Assembly: GCA_003451645.1 (NCBI GenBank)
Contig: DMER01000234.1
Coordinates: forward strand, 9,031-17,358
Direction of reading: 5' to 3'
Source of the DNA: Alphaproteobacteria bacterium
Lineage (GTDB): Bacteria; Pseudomonadota; Alphaproteobacteria; Micropepsales; Micropepsaceae
Length of the DNA stretch: 8,328 bases
In this document: positions 1-6,471 of the stretch, one piece after another
How positions within the stretch are numbered: position 1 is the stretch's first letter
How the letters are laid out: the number at the start of each line of letters is the position of its first letter
The notes under the pieces: model-generated
What the model was told of the DNA's origin: nothing
Database searches by the model: none
What the model saw: the letters and a program-made list of their open reading frames with translations, nothing else
Made by a program: the position numbers and the translations under genes

Positions 1-772
1 GGCAGCCCCGGCCCTCCGCGACAAATTCCCCCCAGCGTGCATCAATACGCGCGCGTGCCGCGCCATCGCGATAGACGCCCGACAGGACCGGATAGTACCA
101 ATCCATCGAGAAGTAATCCTTCTTTTCCCATTGGCGGTCAAAGCGCTCTGGCTTATCGCGCAAGGCCTCCCCTAATCGCCGCCGGGCGCTCCGCCACGCC
201 GAAGCATCATGGTCCAGCAGCTCCGCAATCCGGATCGCGCATTCGAGGCTCTTGTAGATGGAGCTGCAGCCGGTCACGAGCGCATCGTCCTGCGGTGTGC
301 CTGGATCGGGCGCCGACCAGCGAATTTCTCCGTGCTCGGACTGATACTGCAGCACAAAGGTGATCGCGCGCTCCACCATCGGCCAATAGCTGCGCAGGAA
401 CCCCATATCTTCGGTCAGCAGATAATGATGCAGGACCGCCGCCGCCGGATAGGCGCAATAATTGGTATCGCGCACCCAGGGCTCTTCGCCATTGCCCTGA
501 TAGCGATTGCCGTCCAGCGGCACGGCCGCGCCATACTGTGCCCACCAGGAGCCGTCAGGGTTCTGGCGCGCTGCCAAGGCGCTATAGGCGCGCTCAGCGG
601 CCGCGCGCTCGCCAATGACGGCAAGCCCCATCGCGGCATGGCAATGGTTCCATGGGTCCCATACACCTGCATCATACCAGGGGATCGTGCCATCCGCGCG
701 CTGCAGCGCCAGGATACGGTTCACAGCCCCTTGCAGAGTGGCCTTGTCGAGCGCACCAGGCAGGACCGCCAT
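1..772 (-). CDS. alpha/alpha-toroid 'prenyltransferase-like' protein, 3' end cut off by window edge
   Basis: An open frame runs leftwards from ATG at 772 to the window edge without a stop, giving 257 complete codons (2-772). The start ATG overlaps the methyltransferase stop as ATGA, so translation is probably coupled. The protein is rich in W, Y, H and helical stretches: GTIPWYDAG (about 28-36), DPWNH (39-43), a QW-like repeat QNPDGSWWAQY (70-80), RDTNYCAYPAAA (101-112), and a segment around 163-177 with DALVTGCSSIYKS. From memory this is the layout of the (alpha/alpha)6 toroid proteins that databases call 'prenyltransferase', seen next to GT4 and SAM methyltransferase genes in actinobacteria. 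No DxDD cyclase motif is visible in the part present, so terpene cyclisation is not supported. A glucoamylase-like six-hairpin glycosidase is an alternative. Cytoplasmic: no signal peptide or membrane segment is seen. The fold call is fairly safe; the reaction is unknown. Confidence 0.8.
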   Translation of the reverse strand, partial: MAVLPGALDKATLQGAVNRILALQRADGTIPWYDAGVWDPWNHCHAAMGLAVIGERAAAERAYSALAARQNPDGSWWAQYGAAVPLDGNRYQGNGEEPWVRDTNYCAYPAAAVLHHYLLTEDMGFLRSYWPMVERAITFVLQYQSEHGEIRWSAPDPGTPQDDALVTGCSSIYKSLECAIRIAELLDHDASAWRSARRRLGEALRDKPERFDRQWEKKDYFSMDWYYPVLSGVYRDGAARARIDARWGEFVAEGRGC

Positions 773-1488
773 CACCGCGCCGCCTTGACGAAATAGAGCA
801 CCACGCTCTTGCCCATCAACGGGTCCGCAGCCGCCGCCATCCAGCGCGTTAGCCGGGGCTGCTTCAGGATATCCCACTCCAGAAATCGGCGGTATTGCGC
901 CACCAGCCAGTTGCTGTCGCGCGTCGGCCACACTAGGCATTGCAGCCACCAATAAGGTGAATGCAGCCCATGCGCCCAATGCCGGCGCATAAACAAGAAC
1001 CCCTGATCCTCGATCACTTTGCGCAATTCAACGTCCTTAAAAATCTGCACATGCCCGCCGGGCGTCTGATGATAGCCGGGTGCGAGCTTCCAGCAGAGCC
1101 ACTCCGGAAAGAAACGCGGCACGCTGATCGCCAGCTGCCCGCCCGGTTTGAGCAAGCGAAGGCACTCGCCTAGAACAATCTTATAGTCGTGGATATGCTC
1201 CAAAACCTCAGAGCAGATGATCGCGTCAAACCGCTCATCCGCAAAGGGCAGGGTGCGCGCATCGGCCACCGACAGGCCAAACCACCGCCCGGAGCCTGCG
1301 TCCATATCAGGTGCGGCCTCAAAGCCTTGCCGGGTGCGCACAACATCCTCAAAACCCAGATCGACGCCGACCCCATTCGTCCGTGTGCTGTAGTAGAGCG
1401 CATGCAAATGCCGCCCCGCCCCGCAGCCGAGATCGAGAACCCACGCGCCCGGCTTCAGGCGCAGGCTCTCAAGCCTGACTGTTTGCAT
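772..1488 (-). CDS. class I SAM-dependent methyltransferase (UbiE/Methyltransf_11 type)
   Basis: This 238-aa protein transfers a methyl group from S-adenosylmethionine to an unknown acceptor in the cytoplasm. Motif I is VLDLGCGAGRH (17-27). The acidic motif II residue is D43 in GVGVD. Motif III region is ADARTLPF with D76, then FDAIICSEVLEHI (87-99), and LKPGGQL (113-119) closes the Rossmann core. The C-terminal ~100 residues are aromatic-rich (HSPYWWLQCLVW), as in methyltransferases acting on bulky or hydrophobic acceptors. The frame is open up to 1635, but I chose ATG 1488: it places motif I at the usual distance from the N terminus and has an AGGA Shine-Dalgarno (1497-1500) 8 nt upstream, whereas the longer N terminus is low-complexity overlap with the glycosyltransferase gene. 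It overlaps the glycosyltransferase end by 20 bp and the next gene by ATGA. The acceptor is probably the product of the neighbouring GT4 or toroid enzyme (inference). Confidence 0.9.
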   Translation of the reverse strand: MQTVRLESLRLKPGAWVLDLGCGAGRHLHALYYSTRTNGVGVDLGFEDVVRTRQGFEAAPDMDAGSGRWFGLSVADARTLPFADERFDAIICSEVLEHIHDYKIVLGECLRLLKPGGQLAISVPRFFPEWLCWKLAPGYHQTPGGHVQIFKDVELRKVIEDQGFLFMRRHWAHGLHSPYWWLQCLVWPTRDSNWLVAQYRRFLEWDILKQPRLTRWMAAAADPLMGKSVVLYFVKAAR

Positions 1489-2764
1489 GGATCGCGTCCT
1501 GATAAATGCTGATAAGGTCGCTCGCGGTGCGGGACCACAAAAACCGCTCAAGAATGCGCATGCGTCCGCGGTCCGCCAATTCCGTTCTGCGCGCCGGATC
1601 GTCGAGCAAGGCGCCAATTGCGCTTGCGAGCGCACTCGAATCCTTGGCGGGCACGATCACGCCTGCGTCTCCCACCACCTCCGGCAGCGAGCCGCCATCG
1701 GTTGAGACGACCGGCACCCCGCACGCCATGGCCTCGGCCGGGGGGAAGCCAAACCCTTCATAGACAGATGGCGCCACAGCCAGCGTGGTCTCAGCGTAAA
1801 GCTGGGCGATCTCATCATCGGTGAGGCCTGTCTTGAACTGCACCTTGTCGATGATGCCCAGCTCCGCGAGCAGTTTGGCCGTCGGGCCCTCGCGTAATTT
1901 CCCGATGACCACCAATTCCAAATCGGGCCTTGTCTGCAGAAGTTCGTGATAGGCGCGCACCAGATAGACCAGACCTTTCAGCGGCACATCTGCTGACGCG
2001 GTCGCCATGATCCGGTTATGGCGGCGCGGGATGTCGGGATAGGGCCGGAACGCCTGGCTATCGACGCCCAGATGCACCACGCGAATGCGGCCTGGGTCCA
2101 TATTGAATTCAGAGATCACGTCGCGCCGCGTGCTCTCAGATGACGTAACCGCCAGCGGCAAGGCGCGCGCGACCTTTTTCTGCATGGCCAGAAAGCCATA
2201 CCAGCGCCGCACCAGCATGCGCATGGTCAGCGTGTCGGCGGCTGCGACCGCGATCTTTTTGTCCATGGTAATTGGATGGTGGATCGTGGAGGCGACCGGC
2301 ATGCCCATGCCCATGATCTTGAGCAAGCCGTAACACAGCGTCTGATTGTCGTGCACGATGTCATAGTCGCTGAGGCGGCTGCGCATCCAGCGCGCAAAGC
2401 GCTCCCCAAACGTATAGGGCTCGCCAAACCCGCCCGAGACATGGATCAGCCATTCCTGGACATCGATCCAGTCACGGAATTCGTCGCGCCGCGGCCACGG
2501 CAGGTCCAGGAACCCTTTGGGCCGCGCATACAAATCTAGCGAGGGCAGGCGGATCAGCGTCACCCTTGGGTCAAGCTCAGGGTAGGGCGGCCCCGAAATC
2601 ACATCGATCTGATGGCCCAAATCGGCGAGCGCTTTGGTCACATGGCGCATATAGACCCCTTGCCCGCCCGTATAAGGGTGCGAGCGATAGGAGGGCATCA
2701 AAATGCGCAGGGGCCGGTTGGGAACAGGACTTGCGGTGGTGAGGTCAGGACGTGGGTGGTTCAT
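1469..2764 (-). CDS. GT4 family glycosyltransferase (GT-B fold)
   Basis: This 431-aa retaining glycosyltransferase is expected to move a sugar from an NDP-sugar to an unknown acceptor. The N-terminal acceptor domain begins with RILMPSYRSHPYTGGQGVYM (20-39); the glycine-rich GGQG loop is typical of GT4. A linker near VVHLGVD (229-235) leads to the donor domain: KGLVYLVRAY (263-272), LVVIG (284-288), and the E(x7)E signature EGFGFPPAE, with E336 and E344 contacting donor phosphate and ribose, followed by CGVPVVSTDGGSLPEVV. Length is normal for the family. No signal peptide is present, so it is cytosolic or peripheral on the inner membrane. The ATG at 2764 has no clear Shine-Dalgarno; an in-frame ATG at 2698 (M23) would cut into the GT-B first strand, so the upstream start is preferred. 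It is first of the three overlapping genes. Its N-terminal segment recalls GT4 proteins found with the same partners in actinobacteria (from memory). Sugar and acceptor are unknown. Confidence 0.92.
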   Translation of the reverse strand: MNHPRPDLTTASPVPNRPLRILMPSYRSHPYTGGQGVYMRHVTKALADLGHQIDVISGPPYPELDPRVTLIRLPSLDLYARPKGFLDLPWPRRDEFRDWIDVQEWLIHVSGGFGEPYTFGERFARWMRSRLSDYDIVHDNQTLCYGLLKIMGMGMPVASTIHHPITMDKKIAVAAADTLTMRMLVRRWYGFLAMQKKVARALPLAVTSSESTRRDVISEFNMDPGRIRVVHLGVDSQAFRPYPDIPRRHNRIMATASADVPLKGLVYLVRAYHELLQTRPDLELVVIGKLREGPTAKLLAELGIIDKVQFKTGLTDDEIAQLYAETTLAVAPSVYEGFGFPPAEAMACGVPVVSTDGGSLPEVVGDAGVIVPAKDSSALASAIGALLDDPARRTELADRGRMRILERFLWSRTASDLISIYQDAIHANSQA

Positions 2765-2882
2765 TCTGTGAATAGCAAAGCGAGAGGTCTTGCCGCAGCA
2801 GGGTTGCCGCAGGCCCAGATCCCCCGCTTAGCCCGATCGCTGACGTTTTGCAAAGCCTTCTCTCGCGCCGGTCAACCGTTGG
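2765..2882 (-). promoter_or_regulatory. intergenic leader upstream of the GT4-methyltransferase-toroid operon, weak promoter candidate
   Basis: This 118-bp gap lies between the ABA4-like stop and the glycosyltransferase start, and any operon-specific promoter should be here. On the minus strand a TTGACC box (2870-2875) could be a -35, but the hexamer 17 nt on (TGCAAA, 2847-2852) is a poor -10. The -35 candidate sits in a short palindrome, CGGTTGACCG on the minus strand. Further down is the 9-bp direct repeat listed separately. No terminator-like GC hairpin with a T tract was seen, so read-through from the ABA4-like gene is also possible. Confidence 0.25.
2790..2812. repeat. tandem 9-bp direct repeat in the GT4 leader
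   Basis: TTGCCGCAG occurs at 2790-2798 and again at 2804-2812 on the plus strand (CTGCGGCAA twice on the coding strand, 5 bp apart, period 14 bp). It lies 26-48 nt upstream of the glycosyltransferase start codon, probably in the 5' leader. It could be a regulator site, a structured leader element or chance in GC-rich DNA. Confidence 0.5.
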
Positions 2883-3344
2883 CTATGCCGCCTCGTCCAG
2901 CGTCCAAGCCTGCTTGAGGGCAAATCGAATGATCAAATAGGTCAGCAAACCGATCGGCCCCAACAAAAGCGTCAAGGGCAGGCAGGGCACGACGAACCAG
3001 TGGCTGATGCCGCGCCGGGCCGCATCGCGCGTGATCCAGGCGCCAACAAACAGATCGAAGACCAAATAATGGACCCAGCCCGCCACCACGGCTTCCTTGA
3101 TCGTGAAGAACGCCATCACGCCCTCCAGCGTCCCAAAGCTGGCCTCGGGCGGCACGCCAGGTCCGAAAAACGCACCAGTGGCGAAGTACCAGACATAGGT
3201 CAGCCCGAGCAAAACCGGCATGGCCACGGAGTGGACGAGGATTTGCGTGCCAATCCACCTCGGCAAAATGAGCAGAAGCGCCCAGAACGGCAGGATAGCG
3301 TTGTTCGCGAAAGTATAGACTTCATCGGGCGTAAAATTCGGCAT
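2883..3344 (-). CDS. ABA4-like family membrane protein (DUF4281)
   Basis: This 153-aa integral membrane protein has about four predicted membrane segments: near 11-29, 37-56, 80-104 and 115-140. The core VHYLVFDLFVGAWITRDAAR (91-110) followed by HWFVVPCLPLTLLLGPIGLL (115-134) matches the ABA4-like family as I know it; in plants ABA4 is needed for neoxanthin formation. Bacterial members are common but, to my knowledge, have no proven function, so a carotenoid role here is only a hypothesis. The ATG at 3344 has a strong GGGGGA Shine-Dalgarno (3353-3358) 8 nt away, which fixes the start. A 71-bp gap with a promoter candidate separates it from the DUF2237 gene upstream. The length fits the family, and the polar C-terminal tail ends LDEAA. 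Confidence 0.88.
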   Translation of the reverse strand: MPNFTPDEVYTFANNAILPFWALLLILPRWIGTQILVHSVAMPVLLGLTYVWYFATGAFFGPGVPPEASFGTLEGVMAFFTIKEAVVAGWVHYLVFDLFVGAWITRDAARRGISHWFVVPCLPLTLLLGPIGLLTYLIIRFALKQAWTLDEAA

Positions 3345-3379
3345 GGCTTGCGTCCCCCAAAAACCTGCGATCTGGGCTT

Positions 3380-3408
3380 ACGCTACCGAAATTCACCCGC
3401 TCTGCCAA
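3380..3408 (-). promoter_or_regulatory. candidate sigma70-type promoter for the ABA4-like gene
   Basis: On the minus strand TTGGCA (3403-3408) matches the -35 consensus at five of six positions. After a 17-nt spacer comes TAGCGT (3380-3385), a weak -10 matching at three of six. The distance to the ABA4-like ATG would leave a leader of about 28 nt that includes the GGGGGA ribosome binding site. Placement and spacing are right; the -10 is poor, so confidence is low. Confidence 0.35.
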
Positions 3409-3415
3409 CGCGACC

Positions 3416-3823
3416 TTAATTCAGGTCCGCCGCATGAGCCTTAAGGTCGTCCAATTCCACAATGCCAAGGGTCCGAGCGTTGGTCGCCGCAAGGATGACC
3501 TTAGGCGCTGCATTCGCGAGCAAGGCCTCCCGCCAGCGCGCGGCGCACAAACACCATCGGTCCCCGGGCTTCAGGCCTGGAAAGTCGTACTCCGGACGCG
3601 GCGTCGACAGATCGTTGCCCCGGGCCTTGGAGAAGGACAGGAACGCCTCCGTCATGACGGCGCAGACGGTGTGCACCCCTTGATCGTCGGGCCCGGTGTG
3701 GCAACACCCATCGCGGTAGAAGCCTGTGCGCGGGGCCGCCGAACACAAGGCCAAGGCGCCGCCCAGCACGTTCTTTTGCTGGGGCCGGCGCGGGCCGCCC
3801 CCCAAATCTTCACGAAAGGCCAT
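3416..3823 (-). CDS. DUF2237 family protein, cysteine-rich
   Basis: This 135-aa soluble protein belongs to DUF2237, a widespread bacterial family of unknown function. Family hallmarks are seen in order: KNVLG (17-21), TGFYRDGCC (33-41), TGPDDQGVHTVCAVMT (43-58), FSKARGNDLSTPRPEY (64-79), and FPGLKPGDRWCLCAARW (81-97). Six cysteines (27, 40, 41, 54, 91, 93), including a CC pair and a CxC, suggest metal binding or redox chemistry, but this is inferred from residue pattern only. The ~16 residues before KNVLG are an unconserved-looking extension; the ATG at 3823 is still supported by GGTGAG 8 nt upstream. It lies 27 bp downstream of the DUF423 gene, so the two are probably cotranscribed. No signal peptide or membrane segment is seen. 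Confidence 0.92.
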   Translation of the reverse strand: MAFREDLGGGPRRPQQKNVLGGALALCSAAPRTGFYRDGCCHTGPDDQGVHTVCAVMTEAFLSFSKARGNDLSTPRPEYDFPGLKPGDRWCLCAARWREALLANAAPKVILAATNARTLGIVELDDLKAHAADLN

Positions 3824-3850
3824 GTTGTGGTCTCACCGTTGTCCTTGACT

Positions 3851-4270
3851 TCATCTCCAGATAGCGCCAACGGCCAAAGCAATCCAGCCGCCCATGAACA
3901 GAATGCCGCCCATTGGGTTGATAAAGCCCAGGCCCATGGCCGCCGCATCCGCATAAATGCCAACACAAAAGAGCAAGATGCCGATAAGGAATGCCCCCGC
4001 CGCCCCATGCCAAAGCCGTCGCGTGCCGCACGCCGCAAGAGCTAAGCCCACCGCGATGATGGCCAGCGCATGATAGAGATGCATGTCGCTTGCTGCGGCG
4101 AGCGCGGCAAGGCGCGCGTCCGGCAACTCAGAGCCGCCCGGCAGATGCGCGAGCCTTGCTTTGACCATGACGCCAGCACTTGCGAGACCTGCACCAATCG
4201 CGATCCACCAGCGTCCCGGCGGTGCGCTCACCCAGCGTGATTGACCTTTCGACTCTGCATCGTCCATCAT
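3851..4270 (-). CDS. DUF423 family small inner-membrane protein
   Basis: This protein of about 139 aa has three to four membrane segments: WWIAIGAGLASAGVMV (21-36), YHALAIIAVGLALAA (66-80), GAFLIGILLFCVGIY (92-106) and GGILFMGGWIALAVGAIW (121-138). The pattern HALA...G.FLIGILLF...GFINPMGGILFMGGW is that of DUF423 (the YgdD type), whose function is unknown. The frame is open to an ATG at 4306. I prefer the start at 4270 because GGGGAG lies just upstream and the extra residues are charged and outside the family core; ATGs at 4282 and 4306 remain possible. A start at 4306 would overlap the divergent gene. It heads the leftward block, followed 27 bp later by DUF2237. Confidence 0.85.
   Translation of the reverse strand: MMDDAESKGQSRWVSAPPGRWWIAIGAGLASAGVMVKARLAHLPGGSELPDARLAALAAASDMHLYHALAIIAVGLALAACGTRRLWHGAAGAFLIGILLFCVGIYADAAAMGLGFINPMGGILFMGGWIALAVGAIWR
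4241..4270 (+). promoter_or_regulatory. candidate promoter of the rightward operon, inside the DUF423 gene start
   Basis: TTGACC (4241-4246) and CATCAT (4265-4270) are spaced 18 bp and would start transcription about 28 nt before the ATG at 4305. The -10 overlaps the preferred DUF423 start codon. The two divergent start codons are only ~34 bp apart, so a promoter embedded in the opposing gene is expected; the exact boxes are tentative. Confidence 0.3.
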
Positions 4271-4304
4271 CTCGCTCCCCATCTCATTCTTGCGGGTCCG
4301 CCTC

Positions 4305-5411
4305 ATGCTCAGCCGCGCTGATGATTACCCGATCCACCAGACGCCGGAGCCGATCGCCTTTGCGGGCACCGACCGGAATTTCTACGACCGCTATTTCTTC
4401 AACGGTTATGCCAAGGACGGCGAGACCTTTTTCGCCGCAGCGCTGGGCGTCTATCCGCACCTGAACATTATGGACGCGGCCTTCTGCGTGGTGAAGGACG
4501 GCAAGCAGCACAATCTGCACGCCAGCCGCATTTTGCATATGGAGCGTATGGTCACCGAGGTCGGCCCCATCTCCATTGATGTGTTGGAGCCCTTGCGGTC
4601 CTTGCGGGTGCGCGTGGCACCGAACCCTCATGGGATCGAAGCGGACATCATATTTCACTGCCGCACCGCTGCCATCCAAGAGCCGCGCTTCACCTACCGG
4701 ATCGGGCCGCGCACGATCATGGACTACACGCGGCTGACCCAAAATGGCGTCTATGAGGGCTGGATCAGTGTGCAGGGCCAGCGCCTCGATCTCACCCGGC
4801 AAACCCATTGGGGCACCCGTGACCGCAGCTGGGGTGTGAGGCCTGTTGGGGCTGCAGACAGTCAAGCCGTGGCACCGCCACCCTTGCCGCAATTTTATTG
4901 GCTGTGGGCACCGATGAATTTCGAGGATCGTATCACGCTTTATCACTTGAATGCGGACGCCAAGGGCAAAGCGTGGAACACGGCCGGCGTGGTTTGCGAA
5001 ACTGGCGATGGAGCCCCGGCGCACTTTTCTGCCGTGCGCTCAGAGGTGCACTACCGCCGGGGCACCCGCCATGCTGAGGCCGCCAAAGTGTTCCTGACTG
5101 ACGAGCAGGGGGCGGTGACCACCATCACGCTGAAACCCCACTGGAACTTTTATATGAGCGGCCTTGGCTATATGAACCCGATCTGGGGCCATGGCCATTT
5201 CAAAGGTGAGTTGGCGGTGGGCTATGACGAGATCGAGACCGCCAAGGTCAACGAGAACGACTTCCCCTATCAGCATGTCCAAGCGTTCTGCACGGCACAG
5301 CTTGAGGGCCCCCACGGGCTCAGGCGCGCAGGGCAGGGTGTGCTCGAGCAATTGATCATCGGCCCTTATGCGCCGCATGGTCTGACCGGCCTCTTGGACC
5401 CCGCCCCCTAA
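4305..5411 (+). CDS. CrtC/AttH lipocalin-like conserved protein (DUF7064/DUF7065-like)
   Basis: This 368-aa soluble protein has no signal peptide and alternates beta-strand-like segments. Marks visible in order are NFYDRYFFNGY (25-35), ALGVYPHLNIMDAAFCVV (46-63), HWGTRDRSWGVRP (168-180), FYWLWAPMNFED (197-208), MNPIWGHGHFKGEL (290-303) and VLEQLIIGPYAPHGLTG (346-362). The RDRSWG motif and the late WGHGxxKGEL segment recall a large family of uncharacterised proteins related to the CrtC (hydroxyneurosporene synthase)/AttH lipocalin fold, common in sphingomonads and mycobacteria near phosphotransferases and lipid-degradation genes. This is family memory, so the fold is likely but the function is not known. 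An upstream TTG at 4290 is in frame; neither start has a good Shine-Dalgarno, and ATG 4305 is preferred. It is the first gene of the rightward operon, with 16 bp to the next gene. Binding or modifying a hydrophobic ligand is a guess. Confidence 0.75.
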   Translation: MLSRADDYPIHQTPEPIAFAGTDRNFYDRYFFNGYAKDGETFFAAALGVYPHLNIMDAAFCVVKDGKQHNLHASRILHMERMVTEVGPISIDVLEPLRSLRVRVAPNPHGIEADIIFHCRTAAIQEPRFTYRIGPRTIMDYTRLTQNGVYEGWISVQGQRLDLTRQTHWGTRDRSWGVRPVGAADSQAVAPPPLPQFYWLWAPMNFEDRITLYHLNADAKGKAWNTAGVVCETGDGAPAHFSAVRSEVHYRRGTRHAEAAKVFLTDEQGAVTTITLKPHWNFYMSGLGYMNPIWGHGHFKGELAVGYDEIETAKVNENDFPYQHVQAFCTAQLEGPHGLRRAGQGVLEQLIIGPYAPHGLTGLLDPAP

Positions 5412-5427
5412 CATCAGACGTGCCTCC

Positions 5428-6471
5428 ATGGACGACAACCTTCGCGACCGCATCGGACATTACCTTAGGGCTCATAAGCCCGAATGGGTGGGCTGTCAGG
5501 TCCTCAGCGTGCAGCGCATCCATGGCGGGGCCAGCCGGGAGACTTATCGCCTGAGCGTGCAGTATGATGAGGCGGGCGTGGCCGTCACGCGCGGCCTCGT
5601 CCTTCGGCGCGATCCGGTCTCGACCCTTATTGAGACCGAGCGCGAGGTGGAGTATGCCGCCTATCGCGCCTTCTCCGGCAGCACCGTGCCGGTACCCGAA
5701 CCCATTCTGTTGGAGCGCGAGGCGGGCCCGCTCGACCGGCCGTTCTTTGTGATGGCCGAGATTACCGGCGCTAAGGCCGCCTCGATCCTCGCGGGCGACC
5801 CTTACGCCCCCCATCAAGCCAAGATCGGCGCGCAGTTTTTCACGATCCTGGGGCATATCGCAGCCGCTGATCTGGGCGCCATGCAGTTGCCGCCGTGCTT
5901 CGCGGCCTCGAGCCCCACGGAGGTCTGGCGCTCGCAGCTCGACCATTGGGAGCGCGTCATCGATGACGACGAACTCGAGCCGCAGCCGGTTGCCAGAGCC
6001 GCCATCCGCTGGCTGCGCCGTAATCCGCCGCCGCCCCTTGCGCGCCTGTCCTTCGTGCATGGCGACTACCGGACCGGCAATTTCTTGTTCAGGGATGATG
6101 GCACCATTGCCGCCATCCTCGATTGGGAGATGGCGCATCTGGGTGATCCGCTTGAGGATCTCGCCTGGGCGCTCGATCCCTTGTGGGCGCACCACAATCC
6201 CGCGAGGCCCGCAGGCATGCTTTCGCGCGCTGAGGCGCTTGCCCTGTGGTCGCAGGCTAGTGGCCTTGCGATTAACCCAGAGGCCCTCGCCTGGTGGGAG
6301 ATGTTTGCCTCCCTCAAAGGCCTCGCCATCTGGATTTCTTCCGCCAAAGAGTTCCAGTCCGGCACCAACACCGATCCGGTCATGGCGTTTTCGGGCCTTT
6401 ATTGTCTGCCCTACCATAATGAGGTGCTGGCGGAGCGCCTGCATCGCTTGGCTCAGGAGGGCCGCCTATGA
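5428..6471 (+). CDS. APH/ACAD10-type phosphotransferase family protein
   Basis: This 347-aa protein has a protein-kinase-like fold of the aminoglycoside phosphotransferase family. The glycine loop is IHGGASRETYRL (31-42), the N-lobe strand is GLVLRRDP (56-63), and the hinge is FFVMAEITG (106-114). The catalytic loop VHGDYRTGNFLF (210-221) contains D213 and N218, and the metal-binding motif ILDWEMAHLGDPLEDLAW (230-247) has D232. All key residues are present, so it is probably active. The LDWE.A.LGDP.EDLAW form is that of ACAD10-like phosphotransferases, often placed beside acyl-CoA dehydrogenases and thought to phosphorylate hydroxylated acyl substrates; antibiotic resistance is unlikely. The ATG at 5428 follows the previous stop by 16 bp with no strong Shine-Dalgarno, and the stop overlaps the next start as ATGA. 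Substrate unknown. Confidence 0.9.
   Translation: MDDNLRDRIGHYLRAHKPEWVGCQVLSVQRIHGGASRETYRLSVQYDEAGVAVTRGLVLRRDPVSTLIETEREVEYAAYRAFSGSTVPVPEPILLEREAGPLDRPFFVMAEITGAKAASILAGDPYAPHQAKIGAQFFTILGHIAAADLGAMQLPPCFAASSPTEVWRSQLDHWERVIDDDELEPQPVARAAIRWLRRNPPPPLARLSFVHGDYRTGNFLFRDDGTIAAILDWEMAHLGDPLEDLAWALDPLWAHHNPARPAGMLSRAEALALWSQASGLAINPEALAWWEMFASLKGLAIWISSAKEFQSGTNTDPVMAFSGLYCLPYHNEVLAERLHRLAQEGRL
6455..6460 (+). promoter_or_regulatory. strong Shine-Dalgarno AGGAGG for the small helical protein
   Basis: A perfect AGGAGG lies 7 nt before ATG 6468, inside the last codons of the phosphotransferase gene. It supports the small gene as real and its start as 6468, and it argues for efficient translation even though the gene overlaps its neighbour by 4 bp. 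Confidence 0.75.

Noticed and set aside
209..796. 195-codon plus-strand frame opposite the left-edge gene
   Set aside because: The minus-strand frame through 2-772 encodes a coherent toroid protein coupled to the upstream gene; this plus frame has no family features.
1489..1635. N-terminal extension of the methyltransferase to 1635
   Set aside because: It would overlap the glycosyltransferase by 167 bp, carries no conserved features and lacks the Shine-Dalgarno present at 1488.
4284..5024. 246-codon minus-strand frame opposite the lipocalin-like gene
   Set aside because: No recognisable domain, and it would overlap a well-supported gene over its whole length.
5356..6444. Long 362-codon open frame on the minus strand opposite the phosphotransferase gene
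   Set aside because: Its translation is low-complexity and lacks any family motif, while the plus-strand frame has complete kinase motifs. It is a shadow caused by GC-biased codons.
5428..6471. Aminoglycoside resistance gene
   Set aside because: The motifs match the ACAD10-like phosphotransferase branch, and the context is a metabolic operon without mobile elements or other resistance genes.
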